Positions 24,941 through 33,544 are shown, counted from the first letter of the stretch. The stretch is 46,131 bases of DNA from JAJZXY01 sp046706185 (GCA_046706185.1 JBJKPR010000027.1:1-46131); one strand, 5' to 3'. A program made the numbers and translations. Notes: a model not told the origin generated them from the sequence alone.

Positions 24941-26032
24941 TCACCCCATCTTGAACAGCTCTGCCGCATTCCCGCCGAGGATTCTGTCCTTGTCTAATTG
25001 TGGAATATCAAGTTCCCTGATCCATTTGACAACATCTAGCGAACCTTCCGGATGAGGGAAATCTGTCTGAGCGAGCAGCCTTCGGCCCATGTGCAGGTCC
25101 CTGATAAGGCTCGGGACTATCGCCTCGTGAACGTTGTCAATAGTCCACCAGAAGTGTTCCTTCACATATTCGCTTGGTCTTTTCTTCAGGGGAGTCCAGC
25201 TGCCATACAGGTCAGCACGCTGGAGCTGCATTGCCCTGTTGAAGTCCAGCAGCATTTCAAGCCTGCTGGCAATCCACGGGGCTAATCCAACGCCGCACTC
25301 AAGCATTGCTATCCTTATGTTCCTGTATTTCTCAAGAACCCCGTGGAACACGAGTCCTGCAACCATTGTTATCGCCTCGAGACCAGACCCGACCCCGTTA
25401 CCAAGCACAAACAACGGTCTCATCTTGCCGGAAGGGTCCTTTACATTGGAGAGGTTCGTAAGCCGTTCGTATCCCACCAGGTTTGGGTTGAATTTACCCA
25501 GGCCGGCGGTGCCGTGCGTGTGGAAAAAGAGCGGAACATCCAGCCTGTCAACAAGTTCAAAGAAGGGCATCCACTCCTCAGACTCAATGTTCTTCCCTGA
25601 CCATGAACCGTATATCCTTATTCCCTTCAGGTTAAGCTCCCTTATTGCCCTCTCCGCTTCTTCAATAGCAGAGCCCACTTCCTGATGGGGCACATCTGCG
25701 ATGCCTATGAATTCATCGTTTCTCTCCTGCATTCTTGATACAGACTCATTGAAACTACGACATACCTTGCGGCTTGTTTCGAGAGGCACAAAATCAGGTA
25801 CAAACCCCTGGTCGCATATGAGAACCTGTTTGTCGAAGCCTGCCTCCTTCATGGCCTGCAGCCTTATTCCAACATCGTAGTACATTTTTCCCCATTCTCT
25901 CACCGCCCCCGAGGGCGTCCTGCACCACTCTCTTCCCCTGGCATCGACGAACGGCTCAAAGCCAACTGACTTGACAGCATCCATCGCATCACGTGGAAAG
26001 AGATGGGAATCCGCATCGATCAGCACTGTCAT
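24941..26032 (-). CDS. Amidohydrolase family 2 (ACMSD-like decarboxylase/hydrolase)
   Basis: A 363-residue TIM-barrel protein of the amidohydrolase_2 family. Likely metal-site elements are DADSH at the start, FFHTHG in the middle and AQTDFPHPEGS near the end. Relatives include aminocarboxymuconate semialdehyde decarboxylase and gamma-resorcylate decarboxylase, which act on aromatic-ring cleavage or dihydroxybenzoate intermediates. It is the first gene of a leftward pair with a Rieske ferredoxin. The ATG at 26032 has a TATA-like CTTAATAGG about 40 bp upstream, with an inverted repeat between the two. A step in aromatic or tryptophan-like catabolism is likely but not shown. Confidence 0.85.
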   Translation of the reverse strand: MTVLIDADSHLFPRDAMDAVKSVGFEPFVDARGREWCRTPSGAVREWGKMYYDVGIRLQAMKEAGFDKQVLICDQGFVPDFVPLETSRKVCRSFNESVSRMQERNDEFIGIADVPHQEVGSAIEEAERAIRELNLKGIRIYGSWSGKNIESEEWMPFFELVDRLDVPLFFHTHGTAGLGKFNPNLVGYERLTNLSNVKDPSGKMRPLFVLGNGVGSGLEAITMVAGLVFHGVLEKYRNIRIAMLECGVGLAPWIASRLEMLLDFNRAMQLQRADLYGSWTPLKKRPSEYVKEHFWWTIDNVHEAIVPSLIRDLHMGRRLLAQTDFPHPEGSLDVVKWIRELDIPQLDKDRILGGNAAELFKMG

Positions 26033-26040
26033 CTAGACCA

Positions 26041-26077
26041 TTCCCTTGGAAGGGAAGTACCGTTTCCTATTAAGACC
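26041..26077 (-). promoter_or_regulatory. Promoter and operator candidate of the amidohydrolase-Rieske pair
   Basis: TTCCCTT-GG-AAGGGAA (26041-26056) is a perfect 7-bp inverted repeat, placed nine bases before the ATG at 26032 and just downstream of the TATA-like CTTAATAGG (about 26069-26077), so it would cover the transcription start. The rest of the gap up to 26441 holds the TATA-rich sequence attatattaatc (about 26329-26340), probably the promoter for the Cys-rich gene at 26442. Confidence 0.5.
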
Positions 26078-26441
26078 TCTGTCACGCATGCAATCCTGTT
26101 GGCCGGCCCAATCCGTGAATATCTTCAATTGTCACTCTCTTGCTGGAGAAACTGTGTCTGCATTCTTTACAACCACCCGTATCATACGTTTCGTTTGTGC
26201 GGCTCCCTTCTTGGGGCAACCAGAAAGAGCATCACATTGCGGCGTCTGCAACATCTTCTTCCAATCGAGGGTGTTAGCCACTTTCTCCCAAACCGGCAGA
26301 AATCTGACAGGTCTGCCGTTCAAGGAGCATTATATTAATCATTACCTTAAGATGTGAGGGATATCTGCAATCTATGGGCTCCGCACTTCCCTCCCCGTAA
26401 TGGCATATCCGAACGCAGCCATCTAGAATGAGGGCAGTGAT

Positions 26442-26597
26442 ATGTGCGAATACTGTGAAGACGATTCGAAGTGCAACTGCGAATGCGAATCCAGCGATTA
26501 CTACAAGGACTCGTACGGGACTGGTTTCTGCATGTTGTGCGGATGCCACAAGGAACCTGGTTCTGGTTCACCCATATTGTCATATTTACACCGTTAG
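26442..26597 (+). CDS. 51-residue Cys-rich protein (copy 2)
   Basis: This short gene encodes 51 residues starting MCEYCEDD. It has eight cysteines at 2, 5, 11, 13, 15, 30, 33 and 35, exactly as in the protein at 24313, and shares MCE, a central Y-G-x-x-FC and CGC, while other residues differ widely. That pattern of conserved cysteines in diverged sequence argues for a real metal-binding protein. It is acidic (many Asp and Glu) in the first half. GAGG lies about eight bases before the ATG, and a TATA-like element is about 100 bp upstream. The stop is TAG. Function is unknown; zinc or copper binding or a role in gene control are possibilities. Confidence 0.72.
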   Translation: MCEYCEDDSKCNCECESSDYYKDSYGTGFCMLCGCHKEPGSGSPILSYLHR

Positions 26598-26728
26598 GCA
26601 ATGACAAACGTTGGTTGTATGAGCATACTCCATTTGAATGATGAGAGGCAGATTCATCTGACCTCATTTTGGATTTGACGACAATTCACACTGTAATGCA
26701 CTGCAATTGACAACCCTGCGGCTGTCAT

Positions 26729-27097
26729 TCAGATCCATTCCAGCGGAACTGTTCTGTCACTCCTCACGTTTCCTGTGTTTAGCGTCGTCTTTGGCTCGAT
26801 CAGCATTAACCTTGCCTCATCTTCGGCCACAGGCATGTGTTCAATGCCTTTTGGAATAACAACCAGTTCACCCGGTCCAAGGGACAGATCGCGTTCCCTG
26901 AGCTTTATAGTCAACCTGCCCTCAAGAACCAGGAACAGTTCATCTTCGTCTTCATGCTTGTGCCAGATGAACTCCCCTTTCACCCTGACGATCTTCACGT
27001 AATTGTCGTTGAACTCTGCGACGATCCTGGGCCGCCAGTAGTCGCTGAACAAATTGAATTTCTCACCGATGTTTACCGATTCTGTTTTTATTGTCAT
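26729..27097 (-). CDS. Cupin-domain protein
   Basis: A 122-residue single cupin. Motif 1 (FIWHKHEDEDELFLVLEG) supplies His46, His48 and Glu53, and motif 2 (PGELVVIPKGIEHMP) supplies His86, so all four metal ligands are present. Small mononuclear cupins act as isomerases, dioxygenases or as stabilising/sensor proteins. The frame starts with an ATG at 27097; the conserved part begins about residue 20. It follows the amidohydrolase block but is a separate unit on the same strand. Confidence 0.85.
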   Translation of the reverse strand: MTIKTESVNIGEKFNLFSDYWRPRIVAEFNDNYVKIVRVKGEFIWHKHEDEDELFLVLEGRLTIKLRERDLSLGPGELVVIPKGIEHMPVAEDEARLMLIEPKTTLNTGNVRSDRTVPLEWI

Positions 27098-27260
27098 ACT
27101 TCAGTGAACTACCTGGTATTCGTTAATGTATTCCCGTGGATAGGCTTCCACAGGGGAGAGCACTTGTTGTCTTTGCAGGACGCACCCCAAGGGTTGTGAT
27201 GACTAGCATGATATCGGATTGCCTGAATTCGAAGTCAGGTCAGGCCGGAGTGTATGCGCA

Positions 27261-27566
27261 TCAGAGCTTCGTGTTCTTTATCGTGAAAGCGCCGCCTTCT
27301 TCCTGTTCGATGTAGTCTATCTCGGCCCCGTCAAGGAGCCTGGCGCTTTCCTTGTCCACCACGAGCCTCAGTCCGTTTTGTTCCAGTTCCAGGTCATTCT
27401 CTACGTCCGCGTCTGCTTCAAGCGACATGCCATACTTGTAGTAGCCCTGCTCCTCTCCCGGAGTGAGTGATATTCTAAGAAGGACTTCGTTCGTGTTCAC
27501 ACCTTCTCCGAGTATCAGTTCCTTTACTTTCGAGCTCGCCTTTTCAGTCATTATCAGACTGACCAT
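27261..27566 (-). CDS. IscA/HesB-fold protein without cysteines
   Basis: A 101-residue protein with the A-type Fe-S carrier fold pattern: an N-terminal helix, LLRISLTPGEEQGYYKYGMSL, then LRLVVDKESARLLDGAEIDYIEQ and a terminal AFTIKN strand. The three cysteines that bind the cluster in IscA/ErpA are absent; the protein has no cysteine at all. It therefore belongs to the HesB-like side branch (YneR-type), whose function is not settled, and is unlikely to carry an Fe-S cluster in the usual way. The ATG at 27566 has a TATA-like ACTTATAAC about 33 bp upstream; an in-frame ATG at 27551 is an alternative. Confidence 0.78.
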   Translation of the reverse strand: MVSLIMTEKASSKVKELILGEGVNTNEVLLRISLTPGEEQGYYKYGMSLEADADVENDLELEQNGLRLVVDKESARLLDGAEIDYIEQEEGGAFTIKNTKL

Positions 27567-28147
27567 TTTACCACGTTGTATCCACGGTTGGTAATGTTAT
27601 AAGTACCTTGGGAGTCTCGAGCTTCAGGCATCACGTTTTATTCCCCGGCTCCATCCGTGCACGAGGCCCACACTCAGTGCTGGCATTTTAGACATGTTTT
27701 AGATTTATCCCGCATGCAAGGGCGAAAATTATAGCTTTGTCCAACTTCATTTCTCAAGTCATGACGTTTCTGTATCGAGAGCGCAGGACATCAGCAAAAT
27801 GAATTCCTGGAGTGCCTGCCCAAATACCTACGGTTGTGTGCAGGCACGTGTGCTGCACGTGGAGAAGAGAAGTGCGCAAGGATGCCAACGACCATGGAGT
27901 GGATGTGACATCGGCGGCGCTTTGCACGGAGAACCACAAATGGCTCGGAGAATGTTTACCACCGCTCGTTCAAGTCAAGACTGCTGGGTGCATCCAAGGC
28001 TGAACACGAAAGTGCAAGTACCTGATCACTCCTGTGCCGATTCAGTTCGACCGTTGAAGTGTCTGAACTAGTTGAAATGGCCGTACATTAGCTTCCAACA
28101 AGGAAATTATTTATTCCTCACATCTTCTTTGGTACTCTGCGGTTAGA
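27567..28147. other. Long intergenic region without a supported gene
   Basis: Several overlapping short frames between 27750 and 28070 read as Cys- and Trp-containing peptides, but none has a domain, a ribosome site or a paralogue. AAGGAA...TTCCT with an AT-rich centre near 28100-28115 probably holds the promoter of the membrane protein gene at 28168. Confidence 0.4.
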
Positions 28148-28167
28148 ATGAACCACCACCTTACAGA

Positions 28168-28368
28168 TTGACGATCCCTCTTCTGGTCATTGCAGCATCT
28201 CTTTTTGTGTACTTCGTAATCGACGCCTTTGACATTTCTCGTGGAACTGCAATAGTGGCAGGCCCTGTCTATCCCCTCCATGCCAGTATCTATGCCGCCA
28301 TTGTTGCCATAGCGGTGCTCGTCGTTTCCATACTGCTCAGGCTGAAGTGGGAAAGGACTCAGCACTAA
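28168..28368 (+). CDS. Small two-helix membrane protein
   Basis: A 66-residue protein with two membrane helices joined by a short loop (GTAIVAGPVYPLHAS) and a basic tail. Function is unknown. The start is TTG at 28168. A seven-codon ATG frame (28148-28171) ends in a TGA that overlaps this TTG, suggesting either translational coupling from a tiny leader peptide or a misplaced start. The stop codon is embedded in a 22-bp perfect palindrome. Confidence 0.55.
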   Translation: MTIPLLVIAASLFVYFVIDAFDISRGTAIVAGPVYPLHASIYAAIVAIAVLVVSILLRLKWERTQH

Positions 28369-28381
28369 GTACTTAGTGCTG
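28360..28381. promoter_or_regulatory. 22-bp perfect palindrome
   Basis: CAGCACTAAGT followed immediately by its reverse complement ACTTAGTGCTG, with no spacer. It overlaps the stop codon of the small membrane protein gene and lies about 130 bp upstream of the H+-ATPase start. It may be a regulator binding site for the ATPase gene or a 3'-end hairpin of the preceding gene. Confidence 0.55.
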
Positions 28382-28513
28382 CAGCTTTATCCGCATAATC
28401 AGGCTGGCGTTTCCGCTCCTCTGCAGGCGATCTGGCATTTGTGTACTCATGTAGCCTATTTGTAGGTCCACAGGTTATGAATCACACAAAAAGGGAAGGC
28501 TGGTCGACGAATC

Positions 28514-30949
28514 TTGACTGCCCTGAGTCCTGCCGAGGAAAAGGATATTTCGATTGACGATTTATTTCTCAGGCTGTCAACGACAAGAAAAGGCCTCACT
28601 TCAGTTGATGCCGCAGAACGGACGGCACGGTTCGGACCAAATGAGATAGTCGAGAAGAAGCGTTCTCGCGTTGTTGCATTCCTCCTCTATTTCTGGGGCC
28701 CCATTCCCTGGATGATAGAAGCGGCCATCGTAATCTCAGCCATCATACAGCACTGGGAGGATCTTTCCATTATATTCTCCCTTCTCGCAGTTAATGCTGT
28801 CGTTGGCTTCTGGCAGGAGAACAAAGCCGGGAACGCGGTTGAGCTGCTGAAGCAGAGGCTGGCGCTGAAGGCAAGAGTGCTCAGGGACGGCCGTTGGATT
28901 GAAATCTCTGCCTCCGGGCTGGTGCCCGGCGATGTCGTCCATCTGAGACTCGGCAACATAGTCCCGGCTGATTGCCGGCTATTTGCAGGAGATTACCTTG
29001 TGGTGGATGAGTCGGCGCTCACCGGTGAGTCGCTACCGGTCGAGAAGCATGTCCCTGACATAGCCTATTCATCTTCAATAGTCAGGCAGGGCGAAATGGA
29101 CGCAGTTGTAGCAAGCACAGGAATGAGCACTTTCTTCGGCAGGACGACGGAACTGGTCCAGAAGGCAGAGACAAAGAGCCATTTCCAGAAGGCGGTAGTC
29201 AGAATTGGCGATTATCTCATAGCTCTGGCTGCATTCCTCGTCGCCCTGACCATCCTTGCAGGCCTCCTGCGCCACCAGGGTATACTCGAGCTGTTGCAGT
29301 TCGGTCTCGTGCTGACTGTCGCCGCCATACCGGTGGCGATGCCCGCAGTCCTTTCAGTGTCCATGGCCGTCGGAGCAGAGTCCCTTGCCAAGAAAGAGGC
29401 GATTGTGAGCAGGCTCGTCGCAATAGAGGAAATGGCGGGCGTCGACATACTGTGCGCGGACAAGACAGGGACAATAACAAAGAACGAACTGTCCGTTGGC
29501 GAGGTTGCCCCCATGCCGGGGTACAGCAGGGATGATGTGCTGCTGTACGCCTCCCTGGCTTCCAGGGAGGAAGACGGTGACCCGATTGATGATGCAGTGC
29601 TCTCAAGGGCAAGGATATCAGGAGAGGTATCTGACGAAGTCCAGAAATCCAGCGTGAAGTCTTTCAGACCGTTTGACCCAGTTTCCAAAAGGACCGAGGC
29701 GGAAGTCAACACCTCCGATGGACGCGTTTTTCATGTTTCCAAGGGTGCTCCACAGGTGATACTGGACATCTCCGGAGACAGAAGTCTGGTTGAAACGCAG
29801 GTCACCGACTGTGTCAATGCCGCTGCGGCGAAGGGTTTCCGCACGCTCGGCGTCGCTGTGGCGGAGGAATTGCCAGACTGGCGCTATGTCGGTCTGATAG
29901 AGCTATATGACCCCCCCAGAGAAGACTCGGCGGAGACAATTGCGACCGCCCAGTCGATGGGTCTGGAAGTCAAGATGGTAACGGGCGACCACATAGCAAT
30001 AGCTAAGGAAGTATCCGGGCTCGTCGGCCTTAAAGGCAGCATGGCCACCGCATCAGCCTTCCTCGACAGGCCCGACGTGGAAGCAGGAGAAGTGATTGAG
30101 GGGGCAGCGGGGTTTGCGGAGGTTTTTCCGGAGCACAAGTACCGCATTGTGGAAATGCTTCAGGACAGAGGACACATAGTCTGCATGACCGGAGACGGCG
30201 TCAACGATGCGCCTGCATTGAAGAAAGCGGATGCCGGCATAGCTGTTGCCGGTGCAACTGACGCGGCCAAGTCTGCCGCCGCAGTTGTCCTTACAAGGCC
30301 TGGCCTGTCAGTGATCATAGATGCGATCAAATCAAGCAGGATGATATTCCAGAGGATGACCAACTATGCAATATACCGTATAAATGAGACGATACGGGTG
30401 CTCATATTCATTACTCTGGCTATTCTTGTCTTCCAGTTCTACCCCGTGACACCGTTGATGATAGTACTGCTTGCACTGCTCAACGACCTGCCTATAATGA
30501 CGATAGCGTACGACAATGTCAGGTTTTCCAGGAACCCCGAACGCTGGAATATGCGGCAGCTTCTCGAGATATCCACCTTCCTGGGGGTTCTGGGTGTTGC
30601 AGAAACATTCGGCCTGCTTTATGTGGGTATAGGCATCCTTCATCTGGGCCTGGGTGTGCTCCAGTCTTTCATCTACCTGAAGCTCTCTGTTGCAGGCCAT
30701 CTTGCACTCTTCATGGCAAGGACAAAGGGTCCATTCTGGTCTATAAGGCCAGCCCTGCCTCTGTTCGCAGCTGTCGTGATGACCCAGTTTACGGCGACAA
30801 TGATAACCGTCTACGGACTACTCCTTCCGGCGATGGGATGGTGGCTAGCCGGGCTTGTCTGGGGATATGCGATCGCTGTATTCCTTCTTATTGATTTCCT
30901 GAAAGTTCGATTCTACTCCATCATAAGCCAACCGGGCGAAACTGCATGA
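28514..30949 (+). CDS. Plasma-membrane H+-ATPase-type P-type ATPase (P3A)
   Basis: An 811-residue P-type ATPase with all core motifs: the actuator LTGESLPVEK, the phosphorylation site DKTGTITKNE with Asp316, the nucleotide-binding KGAPQVI, MVTGDH, and the hinge TGDGVNDAPALKKADAGIAV. Overall length and the short N-terminal cation_ATPase_N domain match the P3A proton pumps of fungi, plants and some archaea. It pumps protons out of the cell using ATP and would support pH balance in an acidophile. The start is TTG at 28514; no suitable ATG is nearby. It is a single-gene unit, possibly controlled through the palindrome at 28360-28381. Confidence 0.92.
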   Translation: MTALSPAEEKDISIDDLFLRLSTTRKGLTSVDAAERTARFGPNEIVEKKRSRVVAFLLYFWGPIPWMIEAAIVISAIIQHWEDLSIIFSLLAVNAVVGFWQENKAGNAVELLKQRLALKARVLRDGRWIEISASGLVPGDVVHLRLGNIVPADCRLFAGDYLVVDESALTGESLPVEKHVPDIAYSSSIVRQGEMDAVVASTGMSTFFGRTTELVQKAETKSHFQKAVVRIGDYLIALAAFLVALTILAGLLRHQGILELLQFGLVLTVAAIPVAMPAVLSVSMAVGAESLAKKEAIVSRLVAIEEMAGVDILCADKTGTITKNELSVGEVAPMPGYSRDDVLLYASLASREEDGDPIDDAVLSRARISGEVSDEVQKSSVKSFRPFDPVSKRTEAEVNTSDGRVFHVSKGAPQVILDISGDRSLVETQVTDCVNAAAAKGFRTLGVAVAEELPDWRYVGLIELYDPPREDSAETIATAQSMGLEVKMVTGDHIAIAKEVSGLVGLKGSMATASAFLDRPDVEAGEVIEGAAGFAEVFPEHKYRIVEMLQDRGHIVCMTGDGVNDAPALKKADAGIAVAGATDAAKSAAAVVLTRPGLSVIIDAIKSSRMIFQRMTNYAIYRINETIRVLIFITLAILVFQFYPVTPLMIVLLALLNDLPIMTIAYDNVRFSRNPERWNMRQLLEISTFLGVLGVAETFGLLYVGIGILHLGLGVLQSFIYLKLSVAGHLALFMARTKGPFWSIRPALPLFAAVVMTQFTATMITVYGLLLPAMGWWLAGLVWGYAIAVFLLIDFLKVRFYSIISQPGETA

Positions 30950-31102
30950 CCCGCAGCCTGCATTTGCGTCCGCTGTCTCCACGCATTTTCTGCCGCCAAG
31001 CCGACGGTGTCTACAACTGGACTTTCCACGAAAGTCATGCACTGTAACAGCTGTGTGTTTGTTTCCTGCAGATGAATGCACAATTGATCCTGCGCGCGCC
31101 TG

Positions 31103-31489
31103 TCAGTGAATCCTGCCGGGCTGGTTATCGAGCAGACCTTTCCTGTAGGCCTCCAGCGCTTCTTCGATCTGCCTGATGCGCGTTACATAGACAGTCGCAC
31201 CACTGGCGGTAAGTGCATCATGCATTGGTTTCCCCATTCCGCCTGCAATTACAACCCTGCAATCCCTGATTGCTTCGATCATTCCGCCCCTCAGAGAATG
31301 GTCATGACCGTGGTGTGAATGTGTGGTGTTGTCTCCTCCCTTCGCTGATTCGTGAAACGGTTTCTGCCTGAGCTCGCTTGAAATAACCTGTCCGTCCTTG
31401 ATGTCGACAACCAGGTAGTTTCTGGCCATGCCAAAGTGTGCTGATATTGCCTTCCCGTCATCTGTTGCAAAACATATTCTCTCTTCCAC
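31103..31489 (-). CDS. NifX/NifB-type dinitrogenase cofactor-binding domain protein
   Basis: A 128-residue single-domain protein of the dinitrogenase iron-molybdenum cofactor biosynthesis family: CFATDDGKAISAHFG near the start and VVIAGGMGKPMHDAL in the second half, with a His-rich loop (THSHHGHDH) between. Stand-alone members are common in archaea without nitrogenase and bind metal clusters or act as accessory proteins. It starts with GTG at 31489 behind GAGGGTG and lies 15 bp downstream of the PadR regulator, so the two form an operon. The His-rich loop suggests metal binding. Confidence 0.82.
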   Translation of the reverse strand: MEERICFATDDGKAISAHFGMARNYLVVDIKDGQVISSELRQKPFHESAKGGDNTTHSHHGHDHSLRGGMIEAIRDCRVVIAGGMGKPMHDALTASGATVYVTRIRQIEEALEAYRKGLLDNQPGRIH

Positions 31490-31504
31490 CCTTTCACCCT
31501 CAGT

Positions 31505-32008
31505 TCAGGTGTATACCACCGCTGCAACCTTCTTTCTCGCTTCTGCAAGTATCTCATCAATCTTCTTCATCTTTTCAACATTGATGTAGTCTGAACTTGT
31601 TATCAGCATGTCTCTGATGTCCCTCAGGTTCTTCACACAGTTGAACCGGCCGATTGTGTCAGCATACTCACTTCCTGCCTCGAGCCTGGCAACAGTCTCT
31701 GCGTTGTCCTCCAGGAATTTCCTGCCTTGGGAGGAGATCGAGTAGACTTTCTTACCATCCTGTTCGGTCGCTGATGCAAAACCACGGTCCTCAAGCTCCT
31801 GCAGAGCCGGATAGACTAGGCCTGCGCTCACAGGACGCTGGTAAGTTTTCTCGATATCCTGCATCAGCGCATATCCATGTGCCGGTCTTTCTCGTAGCCG
31901 GAGCAGCACAAGGAAGGTGAACTCTCCTCGCCTTATGCCGAAGCCCATTCCCCTGCCCATGCCGACTTCAGAGGCACGATGTCCATGATGTCTTTCCCTG
32001 AACGCCAT
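31505..32008 (-). CDS. PadR-family transcription regulator
   Basis: A 167-residue regulator with a His- and Gly-rich N-terminus, then a winged helix typical of PadR (FTFLVLLRLRERPAHGYALM, GLVYPALQELEDRGF) and a C-terminal dimerisation helix. PadR proteins repress nearby genes and release DNA on binding a ligand. The N-terminal HHGHR stretch could bind metal. It heads an operon with the NifX-like gene, and two inverted repeats sit directly at and upstream of its ATG, indicating autoregulation. Confidence 0.85.
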   Translation of the reverse strand: MAFRERHHGHRASEVGMGRGMGFGIRRGEFTFLVLLRLRERPAHGYALMQDIEKTYQRPVSAGLVYPALQELEDRGFASATEQDGKKVYSISSQGRKFLEDNAETVARLEAGSEYADTIGRFNCVKNLRDIRDMLITSSDYINVEKMKKIDEILAEARKKVAAVVYT

Positions 32009-32044
32009 GATATGTCAATTATCATATCAATCGATATATTGATA
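32008..32044 (-). promoter_or_regulatory. Double operator of the PadR operon
   Basis: Two overlapping perfect 7-bp inverted repeats lie at the PadR start: TGATATG (32008-32014) / CATATCA (32023-32029) and TATCAAT (32025-32031) / ATTGATA (32038-32044). They cover the AT-rich promoter, so PadR probably represses its own operon. Confidence 0.65.
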
Positions 32045-32182
32045 AAGCTATCGTATGAACGATCTCCCTGCTGAAGTACCTGGCAGCCTTTCATGGGCTG
32101 AAGAGAGGGCACATTCGGCACACTTGCAGAATTCCATTGCAGGCGACGAAGAGGGAGCAGGCGGGCGCCTCGATTTGCAGGC

Positions 32183-32665
32183 CTACCTGCTCTGCACGTG
32201 CGCTACGCCAGTCATGTATCCGCCAACGCATCCCGCCGCAGCCATGCATGCCAGCGGAATGACACTAATCAGAGTGAGCACTGTGTTCTCAGTTTGCGTG
32301 ATCAGCGGAATTCCAAGATAGTTCACTCCCGACACGGCAATAACGCCCAGCAGGCACCCGGCATAGGCTGCGATGCCCGACAGGAATGCAAGGGGAAGGA
32401 ACCCCTGTTTGCCTCTAAAGAATCTTCCCATGATATAGAAGAGCGCAAATGAGAAAACTGCCAGTAGTATGAAAACAGTTGAAGAGACGGTGAGTATGTT
32501 GAGTTCTGTCGCGTATATCGACCTGAAGCTTCCCTCGACGGCCTTCAGGTAGCTTTCCCTCAAAGCGCTCAGTATGAGCCCAACCAAGAATGGGACCGCG
32601 AGGTCGAGCAGATAAGTCAAGCCGACATGCCGCTTATGCCCTGTGTTGTCCTGACCTGAGACCAT
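32183..32665 (-). CDS. Four-helix membrane protein
   Basis: A 160-residue protein with four membrane segments (about residues 17-36, 55-80, 92-112 and 130-153) and no recognised family. The ATG at 32665 has a TATA-like TTAATACG about 27 bp upstream, consistent with leaderless transcription. A single-gene unit between PadR (divergent) and another membrane protein gene on the same strand. Confidence 0.68.
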   Translation of the reverse strand: MVSGQDNTGHKRHVGLTYLLDLAVPFLVGLILSALRESYLKAVEGSFRSIYATELNILTVSSTVFILLAVFSFALFYIMGRFFRGKQGFLPLAFLSGIAAYAGCLLGVIAVSGVNYLGIPLITQTENTVLTLISVIPLACMAAAGCVGGYMTGVAHVQSR

Positions 32666-32751
32666 GGGTGCATGTGAGATACTTCACTCGTATTAATTTA
32701 ACGACATGAAACAATATCTGAACTGCCTACTCATACCGTTGCTCAGTATCG

Positions 32752-33372
32752 TCAAAGCCACGAGATGCCGCAGAGTATATAGATCGCAGCAAATACAAAG
32801 TCTACCAGTCCCTTGAGGAGGAGAAGCACTTGTGCGGATCCGACGCCTCCGTAAAAATGCAGTATTTCGTATGCTGGTATGCCGACTATTGATATGAACA
32901 GCCCGGCAATCAGTCCCAACCAGATGAATGGCCTGTATCTCAACGGTGAGAGCCTGTGCCCGAAGAGATAGAATGAAACGTAAATCATCGAATTCACAAT
33001 CATCGCCAGGAGGATAAGGAGAGCCATGCCAGCAACGGTCGCAGCGTTACTCTGCACAGCGTATGCATGGGCCACCAGCGCACTTGACTGATAGGGCGCG
33101 CCGATGCTCGCTGCAATAGATATTCCTGTGGCAATTACATAGACGACAGTTCCATAAACAACATGAATTCGCTCACGGTGTGTCAGCATGTGCGTTTCGA
33201 CAATTACAAGAACCGCTCCCAGGAAAGCAAGTGCTATTCCGACTTCTTCCGAGGCGAGTGGAATCAGCGTGTCCCTCAGGCCTGCCAGGAGAAATCCGCA
33301 ACCTATGAGTATTAGCCCCGCGCCAAGCACCTTCGAATTGATGCCGTGCCTTAGTTTGTGAAGAGTACGCAT
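32752..33372 (-). CDS. Six-helix membrane protein
   Basis: A 206-residue protein with about six membrane helices and short loops. No family was recognised. The ATG at 33372 has a purine-rich site (GGAGG) some 16 bases upstream and a TATA-like GATTTATAGG near 33405-33414. The N-terminus is basic (MRTLHKLRHG), placing it in the cytoplasm. Confidence 0.7.
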   Translation of the reverse strand: MRTLHKLRHGINSKVLGAGLILIGCGFLLAGLRDTLIPLASEEVGIALAFLGAVLVIVETHMLTHRERIHVVYGTVVYVIATGISIAASIGAPYQSSALVAHAYAVQSNAATVAGMALLILLAMIVNSMIYVSFYLFGHRLSPLRYRPFIWLGLIAGLFISIVGIPAYEILHFYGGVGSAQVLLLLKGLVDFVFAAIYILCGISWL

Positions 33373-33544
33373 TCCTGTAACCTGTGAACCTCCGTCGAGC
33401 TGCCCCTATAAATCCAATCGTAATCGAGTGACATGCCCTCTCATGCCGGAATATGAAATGCCAGCAGCCCAACCGGGACCCTGAGGGGCAGGTCGACGAG
33501 TGTGCCCAAGAACTTCAGAGCAGACGTGCAGCAGTGGCGGGGTT

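Noticed and set aside
27799..28071. Possible third Cys-rich small protein
   Set aside because: No frame in this stretch reproduces the CX2C-X5-CXCXC-X14-CX2CXC spacing of the two real copies, and no ribosome site or promoter fits.
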